A stretch of 10,153 nt of DNA from Selenomonas sp. (GTDB lineage Bacteria > Bacillota_C > Negativicutes > Selenomonadales > Selenomonadaceae): contig NZ_JAILPX010000028.1 of the NCBI RefSeq assembly GCF_024699275.1, positions 1-10,153 of the forward strand, given 5' to 3'. Positions 1 through 5,172 of the stretch are shown here, piece after piece. The translations under genes and the position numbers were made by a program. Numbering within the stretch: position 1 is the first letter of the stretch; every line of letters begins with the position of its first letter. The notes beneath the pieces are model-generated. The model searched no databases. It worked only from the letters and a program-made list of their open reading frames with translations, and was not told where the DNA came from.

Positions 1-774
1 ACGGGAATGCTTCCAAAACTTGGAGCAGTATTTAATAACTGTGTAGCAACATATCGAGACAGGGTGATAAATCATAAATCCATTATTGTATATCTAATTA
101 GTAAATCAGGATATAAAGCATGTATAGAAATACAAAGAAAATGCCATATAGTGCAAGCCTTGGGTAAATACAATCACAAATTACAAAACGATGTGAATCA
201 TATATGCTGTTTTTGGGCTAAGTATAACAACTTAGTGATAGAACCAGACACACTAAATCCATTGTCTGATGAAGAACTGAGTGAACTTGAAAATATTCCT
301 GTTGAGCAGATTCCCTACATTAAAGAAGTAGATGAGATGAATTTAAGTGAATTGCTTGCTTTGGATGATAGCAGAATCGTGGATGGATATTATCTTAGAT
401 TGGAGGAATTGATAAGTAAATCCAATAAGCAATGTTTGTCGGCACCTTATTGGATGAATTTTCCAGATGAAAAGAGTAAATTATCATATATCATACCTGA
501 TGGACGACGCATATTCGAAGCCGCATTTGCCGGAAACACGGAAGCTATGAGGGCATTAGGGTTTATGTATTATAAAGGAAAAGGGTTGAAACGCGATTGT
601 GACAAAGCATTGCAGTGGTTTATTAAGGCAGCAAATTTGGGGAGTAAGGATGCAAAGGTAGAGACGGAAAGATTAAAACATCTAATCAAGCAACAAGGAA
701 ATGAACGAGATCTTGCAATTTTGCAGGCACTATATAATTTGCGACGGCGTATGGCTGTGGGCGGAACGAATTGA
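1..774 (+). CDS. PcfJ-like protein with C-terminal Sel1-like repeat (5' end outside window)
   Basis: The frame is open to the window edge, so the start and N-terminal part are missing; the ATG at 7 is probably internal. In-window residues 9-76 resemble the PcfJ family (named after the pCF10 plasmid): an Asn-Cys-Val-x-x-Tyr motif (11-15), then Arg-Val, a hydrophobic strand (IIVYLI), IVQALGKYN (48-56) and a Trp-containing helix. Residues about 174-215 match one Sel1-like (TPR-like) repeat, with AMRALGFMYYKGKGL followed by DKALQWFIKAAN. The C-terminus (216-255) is a basic helix. PcfJ-type proteins are common on Firmicute plasmids and integrative elements, but their role is not established. Base composition is AT-rich, unlike the GC-rich DNA that follows. 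The PcfJ assignment rests on motif memory and is moderate; the Sel1 call is firmer. No partner gene can be seen to the left. Confidence 0.6.
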   Translation, partial: TGMLPKLGAVFNNCVATYRDRVINHKSIIVYLISKSGYKACIEIQRKCHIVQALGKYNHKLQNDVNHICCFWAKYNNLVIEPDTLNPLSDEELSELENIPVEQIPYIKEVDEMNLSELLALDDSRIVDGYYLRLEELISKSNKQCLSAPYWMNFPDEKSKLSYIIPDGRRIFEAAFAGNTEAMRALGFMYYKGKGLKRDCDKALQWFIKAANLGSKDAKVETERLKHLIKQQGNERDLAILQALYNLRRRMAVGGTN

Positions 775-800
775 ATTGAAATGCGAAGGAGTGTACAGTT

Positions 801-947
801 ATGGAAGAAATAAAAGGTAAGGTAGCAAAATCCGTATCATGCCGGATGTTCATCCCGGCAAGGGGTGTACTATTGGAACTTCCGTGTCGGATGCGAAGTG
901 GACAGCGCAGCTATCCACCCGAGCAATCGGACACCCGTTGCCTGTGA
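801..947 (+). CDS. Small ORF of 48 codons, possibly the truncated 5' end of a gene
   Basis: An ATG at 801 follows a good ribosome binding site (AAGGAG, 786-791, spacing 9) and sits 26 bp downstream of the PcfJ-like gene, as expected for the next gene in an operon. The first dozen codons (MEEIKGKVAKSV) look like a normal protein start. From about codon 14 the frame enters the GC-rich repeat DNA and becomes Cys/Arg/Pro-rich, ending at a TGA inside hairpin unit A. It may be a gene whose 3' part was replaced by insertion of the repeat block. It may equally be a genuine short peptide, or not coding at all. No family is recognised. Confidence 0.25.
   Translation: MEEIKGKVAKSVSCRMFIPARGVLLELPCRMRSGQRSYPPEQSDTRCL
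884..934 (+). repeat. Two-stem hairpin unit A
   Basis: Outer stem GTGTC (884-888) pairs with GACAC (930-934). Middle stem GATGC (890-894) pairs with GC-A-ATC (923-928, one bulged A). The internal loop is GAA (895-897) opposite CCGA (919-922). Inner stem GTGGACAGC (898-906) pairs with GCTATCCAC (910-918) with one C-A mismatch and a 3-nt loop. Same architecture as the units at 1184, 1781 and 2057. Confidence 0.6.
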
Positions 948-1103
948 CGGCTTGTGCCCGGGGCGGTCTGTCTGGCGTAGTGACTAAGTGCTGGAAGGAG
1001 GAAGGTTCCAACCCCTGCGGAAATAGTGCGAAGACTTGAGCACCCGCTGGGGCTGGAGACTGACGACTGGAAGGCCGCAGGAATGGAGGCAGACTGTCCG
1101 CCC
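884..1103 (+). repeat. Long diverged direct repeat, copy 1
   Basis: Starts with hairpin unit A and shares ordered blocks with 1781-2006: CGGACACCCGTTGCCTGT (928-945, identical 18-mer), GGCGTAGTGAC (974-984), GGAGGAAGG (997-1005) and a near-palindrome ending TGTCCGCCC (1085-1103). The first three blocks keep their spacing to within 1 bp in the two copies; the last is 23 bp further away here. Between blocks the copies are only loosely alike. Confidence 0.55.
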
Positions 1104-1183
1104 CGGATTGACAGAGTAAATTCTTACTTGCTGGATGAGCGAACCAGTTTCTTTTATATGCTTGTCTACAATAGCAACGGAAA

Positions 1184-1234
1184 GTGTCTGCTGCGAAGTG
1201 GACAGGTTTCCTGTCCACCCGAGCAGACGGACAC
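1184..1234 (+). repeat. Two-stem hairpin unit B
   Basis: Outer stem GTGTC (1184-1188) with GACAC (1230-1234). Middle stem CTGC (1191-1194) with GCAG (1223-1226). Internal loop GAA (1195-1197) opposite CCGA (1219-1222). Inner stem GTGGACAGG (1198-1206) pairs perfectly with CCTGTCCAC (1210-1218) around a TTT loop. It has exactly the length of unit A and starts 300 bp after it, but the downstream DNA does not resemble the long repeat. Confidence 0.6.
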
Positions 1235-1340
1235 AAACCGAATACGCATGAATGACGAGCAGGCTGCAACTAGCCCTTCTGGTCATATCGAGGCACAGCG
1301 GGCAGGAGGTACGGCGGCGCGAGTTATCCTGCTCCTATCT

Positions 1341-1673
1341 CGCTGGCCGCTGTAGTCGTCCCGACCGCAGGGAGGGCTGCCAAGCCCCCTGTCCCCCTAT
1401 CTTCGCAGCACCTTATTCCCCGCCTGTCCGAGGAGCCACAGCACCGCAGGGCAGGAAAGCGGAGGAAAGAGGGTAGGCCCCGCTTGTCGGGGCCGTAGGG
1501 GGAAAGGGGGCGGAGAATGGACGCGCCCCGTGTCCATGTGCAGAGACGGCCCCCTGCCCTTAGTGCCGCCCGCCTTGCTGCCGATTTTGACCGACAAAGC
1601 TGCGGCCTGCGGATGCCGAGCAGTAACGCGCGGAAGGTGCGTCCGCACGTCCCGCCACAATCCCCCTTGCGCA
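1341..1673. other. GC-rich gene-free stretch with further hairpins
   Basis: No ORF here has a ribosome binding site or a recognisable product. It is dense in inverted repeats: GGCCCCG (1476-1482) with CGGGGCC (1488-1494) around a 5-nt loop, and ATGGAC (1517-1522) with GTCCAT (1532-1537), the latter followed by GCAGAGAC as in unit D. Just upstream, TATCCTGC (1324-1331) fits the IncP-type nick-site consensus, but a match this short could be chance. An origin-of-transfer or structured-RNA role is possible; neither is shown. Confidence 0.3.
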
Positions 1674-1721
1674 TTGACTTTTGAAAAATATTTACCCATA
1701 TCAAAATTGACTGGTCAATTT
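1674..1721 (+). promoter_or_regulatory. Candidate promoter with overlapping palindromic operator
   Basis: TTGACT (1674-1679) is a good -35 match. A weak -10 (CATATC, 1697-1702) lies 17 bp downstream in an AT-rich island that interrupts the GC-rich DNA. An 8-bp inverted repeat, AAATTGAC (1704-1711) and GTCAATTT (1714-1721) around TG, would cover the transcription start. A second imperfect repeat, CCGTA (1726-1730) with TACGG (1746-1750), follows. Transcription would run into hairpin units C and D, not into a gene. Confidence 0.3.
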
Positions 1722-1780
1722 ATGTCCGTATCTTTGATAGCTATGTACGGATAACACTACGATTTGTAGGGAATACGTTG

Positions 1781-1860
1781 GTGTCTCTGGCGACGTGGAC
1801 AGGAAAGTCGGGAATGCGAAGGCAGCCCCGCCCTTCCTGTCCACCAAAGCCAGCGGACAC
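1781..1860 (+). repeat. Two-stem hairpin unit C
   Basis: Outer stem GTGTC (1781-1785) with GACAC (1856-1860). Middle stem CTGGC (1787-1791) with GCCAG (1849-1853). Internal loop GAC (1792-1794) opposite CAAA (1845-1848). Inner stem GTGGACAGGAA (1795-1805) with TTCCTGTCCAC (1834-1844), perfect over 11 bp, closing a 28-nt loop. Middle-stem pairs differ from units A and B but remain complementary. Confidence 0.6.
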
Positions 1861-2006
1861 CCGTTGCCTGTTGCTTGTTGTGCGCGTGGGCGTTCTGTAC
1901 GGCGTAGTGACCGAGCGCCGGAGGGAGGAAGGGCAGGACGCGGTGGCACGTCGCATACTGACCTGACGGAAGGAGAAACGAGGGAACGGAGGCGGACAGT
2001 CCGCCC
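1781..2006 (+). repeat. Long diverged direct repeat, copy 2
   Basis: Counterpart of 884-1103. It holds the identical 18-mer at 1854-1871, GGCGTAGTGAC at 1901-1911, GGAGGAAGG at 1924-1932, and at 1988-2006 the block whose arms GGCGGAC (1991-1997) and GTCCGCC (1999-2005) form a perfect palindrome around one A. Confidence 0.55.
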
Positions 2007-2056
2007 ACGCTTGACGGGTCAACTACGCACTTGCGGGATAACAGAGGGCGGGAGCG

Positions 2057-2142
2057 GTGCTCTTCTGCGACGTGGACGCTGGCAGTTGACGGCGGTCAAA
2101 GGTCGCCAAAAGCGCCAGCGTCCACCAAAGCAGAGACAGCGC
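2057..2142 (+). repeat. Two-stem hairpin unit D
   Basis: Middle stem TCTGC (2064-2068) with GCAGA (2130-2134). Internal loop GAC (2069-2071) opposite CAAA (2126-2129). Inner stem GTGGACGCTGGC (2072-2083) with GCCAGCGTCCAC (2114-2125), perfect over 12 bp. The apical part holds a further hairpin, TTGAC (2086-2090) with GTCAA (2095-2099). The outermost GTGTC/GACAC pair of the other units is degenerate here. Confidence 0.6.
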
Positions 2143-2215
2143 AGGGCGGGAAACGCCTTAGCAGCAGACTGACACATTCCCCATTTTAGGCTCTCCAACC
2201 ATTTTTTGACCAATA

Positions 2216-2357
2216 GAATCGTACAAAAATATGCCGAATCGTTCGAACAAATCACACACGTTTTTCCACCTATCGCCCGTCCAGCCTTTCATCATAAGCA
2301 TTCTTAAACGCTTTAGCATAATGAAGAATCGTTCGAAATTTTGTCGAATCGTTCGAA
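2216..2357 (+). repeat. Cluster of GAATCGTTCGAA direct repeats (iteron or recombinase-arm-like)
   Basis: Three exact 12-mers GAATCGTTCGAA lie at 2236-2247, 2326-2337 and 2346-2357. A fourth with two mismatches (GAATCGTACAAA) lies at 2216-2227. Start spacings are 20, 90 and 20 bp, that is, two pairs with members about two helical turns apart. Each core is also an interrupted palindrome (CGAA-N3-TTCG) or nearly so. They sit 356-497 bp inside the tRNA fragment, so they could be arm-type sites for an integrase or excisionase, or replication/partition iterons. I see no similar cluster elsewhere in the window. Confidence 0.6.
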
Positions 2358-2369
2358 TCAACTCCTGAC

Positions 2370-2410
2370 AAAAAAAGCACCCCGGCAAAAGTCAATTCTG
2401 CCGGGGTGCT
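2370..2410 (-). terminator. Strong Rho-independent terminator on the minus strand
   Basis: Perfect 12-bp stem, AGCACCCCGGCA (2376-2387) with TGCCGGGGTGCT (2399-2410), and an 11-nt loop. Read on the minus strand it is followed by a run of T's (complement of the A's at 2370-2376). No minus-strand gene lies between it and 2938, so it may shield the element from chromosomal read-through, or be the remnant tail of a lost gene. Confidence 0.75.
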
Positions 2411-2712
2411 ATATCTTCCACATCTTTCCTAAAAAATGTACTTATATCATGGACACAAACCATGACAATTCATAACTCTAAAAACACTTTTCCATATCGG
2501 TGAAATGATTTTGTAAAATGCTTTTCAGCGGGTAAAAAGTGGGTTCATAAACCATATACTGTTGGAAACGAAAATCCGCTAAATGCCACTAATCGACCAA
2601 CTTCCAATCCTCAACTCCCGCCACCCCATTAACCACGCGTCTCCTCGCATCCCCCATCAGAACAGGGGATTTGATAACATTTTCTTAATATGTTAAATAA
2701 TTGGCCACCATA
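2411..2712. other. Gene-free stretch between terminator and tRNA fragment
   Basis: No ORF with a credible start is present. The only items seen are a promoter-like pair, TTGATA (2671-2676) and TAAATA (2694-2699), separated by 17 bp and pointing at the tRNA fragment, and a short CCCC/GGGG inverted repeat near 2651-2668. The promoter match lies in AT-rich DNA and could be chance. Confidence 0.3.
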
Positions 2713-2771
2713 GACTCGAAATCAAGTGTGGTTAATAGCCACCGTGGGTTCGAATCCCACCCTCTCTGCCA
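2713..2771 (+). tRNA. 3' fragment of tRNA-Ser(CGA); putative attachment-site duplicate
   Basis: What is present: anticodon loop CTCGAAA (2715-2721, anticodon CGA at 2717-2719), 3' anticodon strand TCAAG (2722-2726), a long class-II variable arm with stem GTGG/CCAC (2728-2742), T arm GTGGG-TTCGAAT-CCCAC (2744-2760), 3' acceptor strand CCTCTCT (2761-2767), discriminator G and encoded CCA. What is missing: the 5' acceptor strand (expected AGAGAGG), the whole D arm, and a matching 5' anticodon strand (ATAGA gives two mismatches). Identity to a real tRNA therefore appears to begin around 2713, at the anticodon stem-loop, a common crossover site for tyrosine integrases. It cannot give a functional tRNA by itself. 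Confidence 0.75.
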
Positions 2772-2782
2772 TTGAGATTATT

Positions 2783-2812
2783 GGCTTCGCGAGTTTTCGC
2801 GGAGCCTTTTTT
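2783..2812 (+). terminator. Rho-independent terminator downstream of the tRNA-Ser fragment
   Basis: A 9-bp stem, GGCTTCGCG (2783-2791) with CGCGGAGCC (2798-2806, one T-G wobble), has a 6-nt loop and a run of six T's (2807-2812). It starts 12 bp after the CCA end, as expected for the native tRNA-Ser transcription unit, which supports right of 2771 being chromosomal. The next 125 bp up to 2938 are AT-rich with no feature I can support. Confidence 0.8.
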
Positions 2813-2937
2813 CATACCTGTTTTTCAAACATTCAACGAGTGAATCTTGGATTCTCAAAAACTTTTCACATAATAGTCTCCAACATCGAATAGAAATCCT
2901 AATCAGCTGATAACAACCAGGCTTTTACCTAATTATT

Positions 2938-4182
2938 TCAGTAATGCTGTCCCAGCAATTCAGCATCGCTGGTAATGGCATCCGTCAGTCTCTGCTGGAA
3001 ATCCTGCATGGTAATCAGCCCATCCCTATTGGGATAGATGTTTTGCAAATGCAAGGGTACAGCCTGGGGCGGATGGTTAGCATCTATCGGCGTCTGCCCA
3101 CAGAGCTGACTAATGGATGGATAGACTAGCTTTAAAGCCACAAAGCTTTCCCCATCCTTATCCTGCCATTCTTCCACCACCAGTTTGCAGCCTATGGGAG
3201 CTTCCTGCTCAATGGCTTCCGGCAAATCGGTTTCCTTTGCCTCCACTGCCCCCAATACAGACACGATATTGGTATCATGTCCGCAAAGGAAAGTAAACTT
3301 ACGCTGCTGCAGATTCAGTTCTTCCTGAAAAATAGACAGCACTGGCCGTGCCACGGCTCGAGCCAAGGTCGGTACATGGCGGTAGGTATGAATTCCCAAA
3401 TCCTTGACAAAAGCAATGTCCTTCCATGCATTGAAATTCAAGTCGTGTCCAAAACTAGCCCGACTGTCCCCCAGTTCATAATACTGCAGGATCAATGCAT
3501 CACAGGCCTTCCAATAGGGGGAAAGGGAACTGCCAAAATGGAGGCCTCCCTTAACGTGTACAGAAAACTCACCAGAACCAGCTTCCGGATTATCCAGTAC
3601 CAACGCCGCTTCCTGTAAGCCGGGCTTTATCCTTTGCGCCAGACCTTCGCTCCCTCCTAGAGCTGCCAGTTCCTTGCTTAAGGATACATCAAAAGCGGCT
3701 TTATGCCCTGCCTGCTCCGGCCAGAAAACCGGATCTTTAGTCCCCAGTTCGCCCTCGTATTTCACCTGTACATCCACGTCGGGAAACATTCCATCTGCAA
3801 AACTCTGTGCAGTGGCCACTGTGCGCTGAAAAGCATTGGCATAAAACCAAATATTCTTTGCCTCCGGAGGATCGTCTGCAGAAAATAATTCCTCTTTTTC
3901 GAAATAGCGCCGGAAATACTGCCCCATCTCTTTCTCCAACTGAGCGCCATGAGCAGTTAATTCGCCACTTTTTACACAAAAATCATGCCATGGGTGATGG
4001 GTAACCTTAGCCAACTCCTCTGTTTTACCAATAGGCGCCCGAATATTATGCCGGGACAAGACCATAACCTGCACCAGATTATACTTGCTATGAAAAGCAT
4101 CCTGCGTTTCTGCTTTCACCGGCTGGCCGGCCATAAGATAAACCAGCGCCATAAAAAATACTGCCAGCTTATGCCAATTCAT
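2938..4182 (-). CDS. agp: Exported histidine acid phosphatase, glucose-1-phosphatase (Agp) type
   Basis: 414 aa, close to E. coli Agp. Residues 1-24 form a Sec signal peptide (basic start, hydrophobic FFMALVYLM core, cleavage after VKA), so the enzyme acts outside the cytoplasm, presumably in the periplasm. The catalytic motif SRHNIRAP (43-50) holds the nucleophile His45; Asn in place of the usual Gly of RHGxRxP is characteristic of Agp. An Arg-containing FQRT motif is at 118-121, and the proton-donor motif GHDTN at 301-305 (His302, Asp303) is followed by APIGCKLV as in Agp. The family hydrolyses phosphomonoesters such as glucose 1-phosphate, and some members attack phytate. The start is supported by AAAGGAG 7 bp upstream. 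It lies 147 bp downstream of rnfB on the same strand, with no clear terminator between, so partial read-through is possible. Family call firm; substrate inferred. Confidence 0.85.
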   Translation of the reverse strand: MNWHKLAVFFMALVYLMAGQPVKAETQDAFHSKYNLVQVMVLSRHNIRAPIGKTEELAKVTHHPWHDFCVKSGELTAHGAQLEKEMGQYFRRYFEKEELFSADDPPEAKNIWFYANAFQRTVATAQSFADGMFPDVDVQVKYEGELGTKDPVFWPEQAGHKAAFDVSLSKELAALGGSEGLAQRIKPGLQEAALVLDNPEAGSGEFSVHVKGGLHFGSSLSPYWKACDALILQYYELGDSRASFGHDLNFNAWKDIAFVKDLGIHTYRHVPTLARAVARPVLSIFQEELNLQQRKFTFLCGHDTNIVSVLGAVEAKETDLPEAIEQEAPIGCKLVVEEWQDKDGESFVALKLVYPSISQLCGQTPIDANHPPQAVPLHLQNIYPNRDGLITMQDFQQRLTDAITSDAELLGQHY

Positions 4183-4198
4183 GACAATCTCCTTTCAT

Positions 4199-4253
4199 AA
4201 TAAGGGTAAGCACCTATACCGACACAGGAAAAAATCAGGCGCTTACCCTTATT
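4199..4253 (-). promoter_or_regulatory. Perfect 13-bp inverted repeat in the phosphatase leader
   Basis: AATAAGGGTAAGC (4199-4211) and GCTTACCCTTATT (4241-4253) are exact complements. After one mismatch the stem can continue with CCT/AGG (4213-4215 with 4237-4239). On the minus strand the hairpin ends 5-6 bases before the AAAGGAG of the phosphatase gene. It lacks the T-run of a terminator. It could be a leader structure affecting translation or mRNA stability, a regulator-binding palindrome, or the 3' end structure of the rnf transcript. Confidence 0.5.
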
Positions 4254-4329
4254 GAATCCTCTATAAAATCTCACTGCCAATGATTCAGCCAAAATCCAAA
4301 CCATTATCAGCGTATTCAGGCAGCACTTT

Positions 4330-5163
4330 TTATGCTGTCTTTTTTATGGTCACGGTGGACAATACCGACTGAATAGCACCGGTAGGACACTTGCTCAAGC
4401 AGGTGGGTTCGCTGCACTGCGCACATTTAGTCCCATCTACAACGGCTACAAAATTATCGATCTTAATGGCGCCGTAACTGCAGTTACGCATGCAAAGGCC
4501 GCAACCGATACAGGCATTCGTGCAAAGCTTCTTGGCTGCTGGCCCCTTATCATGGGAACTGCACAGGACTTCCACAGGTTCCGTAAAGGTCTTAAGCGTC
4601 AGGATTGACTGGGGGCAGGTAGATACGCATTTACCACAGCCGGTACAGATGTCCTTATCCACCACTGGAAGCCCATCTTCCCCCATACACATGGCACCAA
4701 AGGGACAGGCTTTAACGCAATTGCCAAAGCCGATACAACCGAACTTGCACCCTTTAGGTCCGCCCTGAATGAGTTTAGCAGCGGCGCAATCCGGCACACC
4801 CTCATAGTTTGCCGCCATGGCCGCTGCGGTTTTCGTCCCCCGACACTTCAATGCAGCGTACTTAGGTTCTGTGGCTTCGGCCTTTTTACCGGTCAGTTCG
4901 GCAACCTTTGCCGCCACCGCCGCTTTCCCCGGCACACAGAGATTAGGCGCTACACTGGGATCTTCCACCACTGCCTCCGCATATTTGGCACAGCCGGCAA
5001 AACCACAAGCACCGCACTGTCCTTTCGGCAGGATTTCTTCCACCTCGTTGATTAGAGGATTCACTGCCATATAGAATTTTTTATCCGCCAAGGCCAGTAC
5101 GATACCGAAAAAAAGGCCGACCCCCACCAGCACTACGATAATCATCAATGCTTTTTCCATCAT
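4330..5163 (-). CDS. rnfB: Rnf complex polyferredoxin subunit RnfB
   Basis: 277 aa, the long clostridial-type RnfB that takes electrons from reduced ferredoxin and passes them into the complex. One N-terminal membrane helix (about 5-26) is followed by the Fe-S domain with C50, C53, C58 and C76. An additional cysteine-rich segment follows (C107, C126), then C139/C143/C149/C153, C173/C176/C179/C183 (CTGCGKC), C218/C221/C224/C228 (CIGCGLC) and C247/C250/C255/C259. This is enough for about six clusters. Last gene of the operon. Its ribosome binding site AAGGAGGG (5167-5174) overlaps the rnfA stop. Two adjacent ATGs (5163 and 5160) are possible starts; the second has the more usual spacing. A short hairpin overlaps the stop codon. 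Confidence 0.95.
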   Translation of the reverse strand: MMEKALMIIVVLVGVGLFFGIVLALADKKFYMAVNPLINEVEEILPKGQCGACGFAGCAKYAEAVVEDPSVAPNLCVPGKAAVAAKVAELTGKKAEATEPKYAALKCRGTKTAAAMAANYEGVPDCAAAKLIQGGPKGCKFGCIGFGNCVKACPFGAMCMGEDGLPVVDKDICTGCGKCVSTCPQSILTLKTFTEPVEVLCSSHDKGPAAKKLCTNACIGCGLCMRNCSYGAIKIDNFVAVVDGTKCAQCSEPTCLSKCPTGAIQSVLSTVTIKKTA

Positions 5164-5172
5164 CAGCCCTCC

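Larger units (their letters stand above)
1..2771. mobile_element. Right end of a putative integrated element inserted in tRNA-Ser(CGA)
   Basis: Inferred from several independent signs. There is a PcfJ-like accessory gene, a gene-poor stretch with abrupt swings from AT-rich (to about 835) to GC-rich (about 840-1670 and 1790-2160) and back, clustered direct repeats at 2216-2357, and a 3' tRNA-Ser fragment at 2713-2771 abutting a normal tRNA-type terminator. Integration into the 3' end of a tRNA gene leaves the intact tRNA at one end and a 3' fragment at the other. With this orientation, DNA left of 2713 is the element and DNA right of 2771 is native chromosome. No integrase, relaxase or transposase lies in the window, so element type (ICE, IME or prophage) and left boundary are unknown. 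Confidence 0.5.

Noticed and set aside
850..1286. Minus-strand ORFs of 139 and 100 codons in the repeat block
   Set aside because: No ribosome binding site. They repeat the same short peptide (VDRKPVHFAADT / VDSCAVHFASDT) only because hairpins A and B are DNA repeats. Rich in Cys, Arg and Pro, with no family resemblance.
1324..1704. Minus-strand ORFs of 126 and 100 codons
   Set aside because: Overlapping frames in GC-rich DNA where stops are rare, low-complexity Arg/Pro/Gly composition, and no ribosome binding site before the ATG.
884..2142. CRISPR array
   Set aside because: Four units with unequal spacing of hundreds of bases, differing stems and no regular spacers or cas genes.
884..2142. 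Integron attC sites or a group II intron
   Set aside because: No attC core sites, cassette ORFs or integron integrase, and no domain V-like hairpin or reverse transcriptase frame.
1741..2172. ORFs on both strands across hairpins C and D
   Set aside because: Several mutually overlapping frames are open at once, none with a start signal; the inverted repeats explain the openness.
2158..2388. Minus-strand ORF of 76 codons over the GAATCGTTCGAA repeats
   Set aside because: The repeats are read in different frames (FERF versus IRTIR), so the repetition is a DNA property; its ATG overlaps the terminator stem and lacks a normal ribosome binding site.
2682..2771. Complete tRNA-Ser gene
   Set aside because: The 90 bases ending at CCA contain no AGAGAGG acceptor strand and no D arm, and the 5' anticodon strand mismatches at two of five positions.
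2938..4182. Phytase (AppA type) rather than glucose-1-phosphatase
   Set aside because: The RHN motif and the GHDTN-APIG context match Agp better than AppA; phytate activity cannot be excluded but is not the best label.
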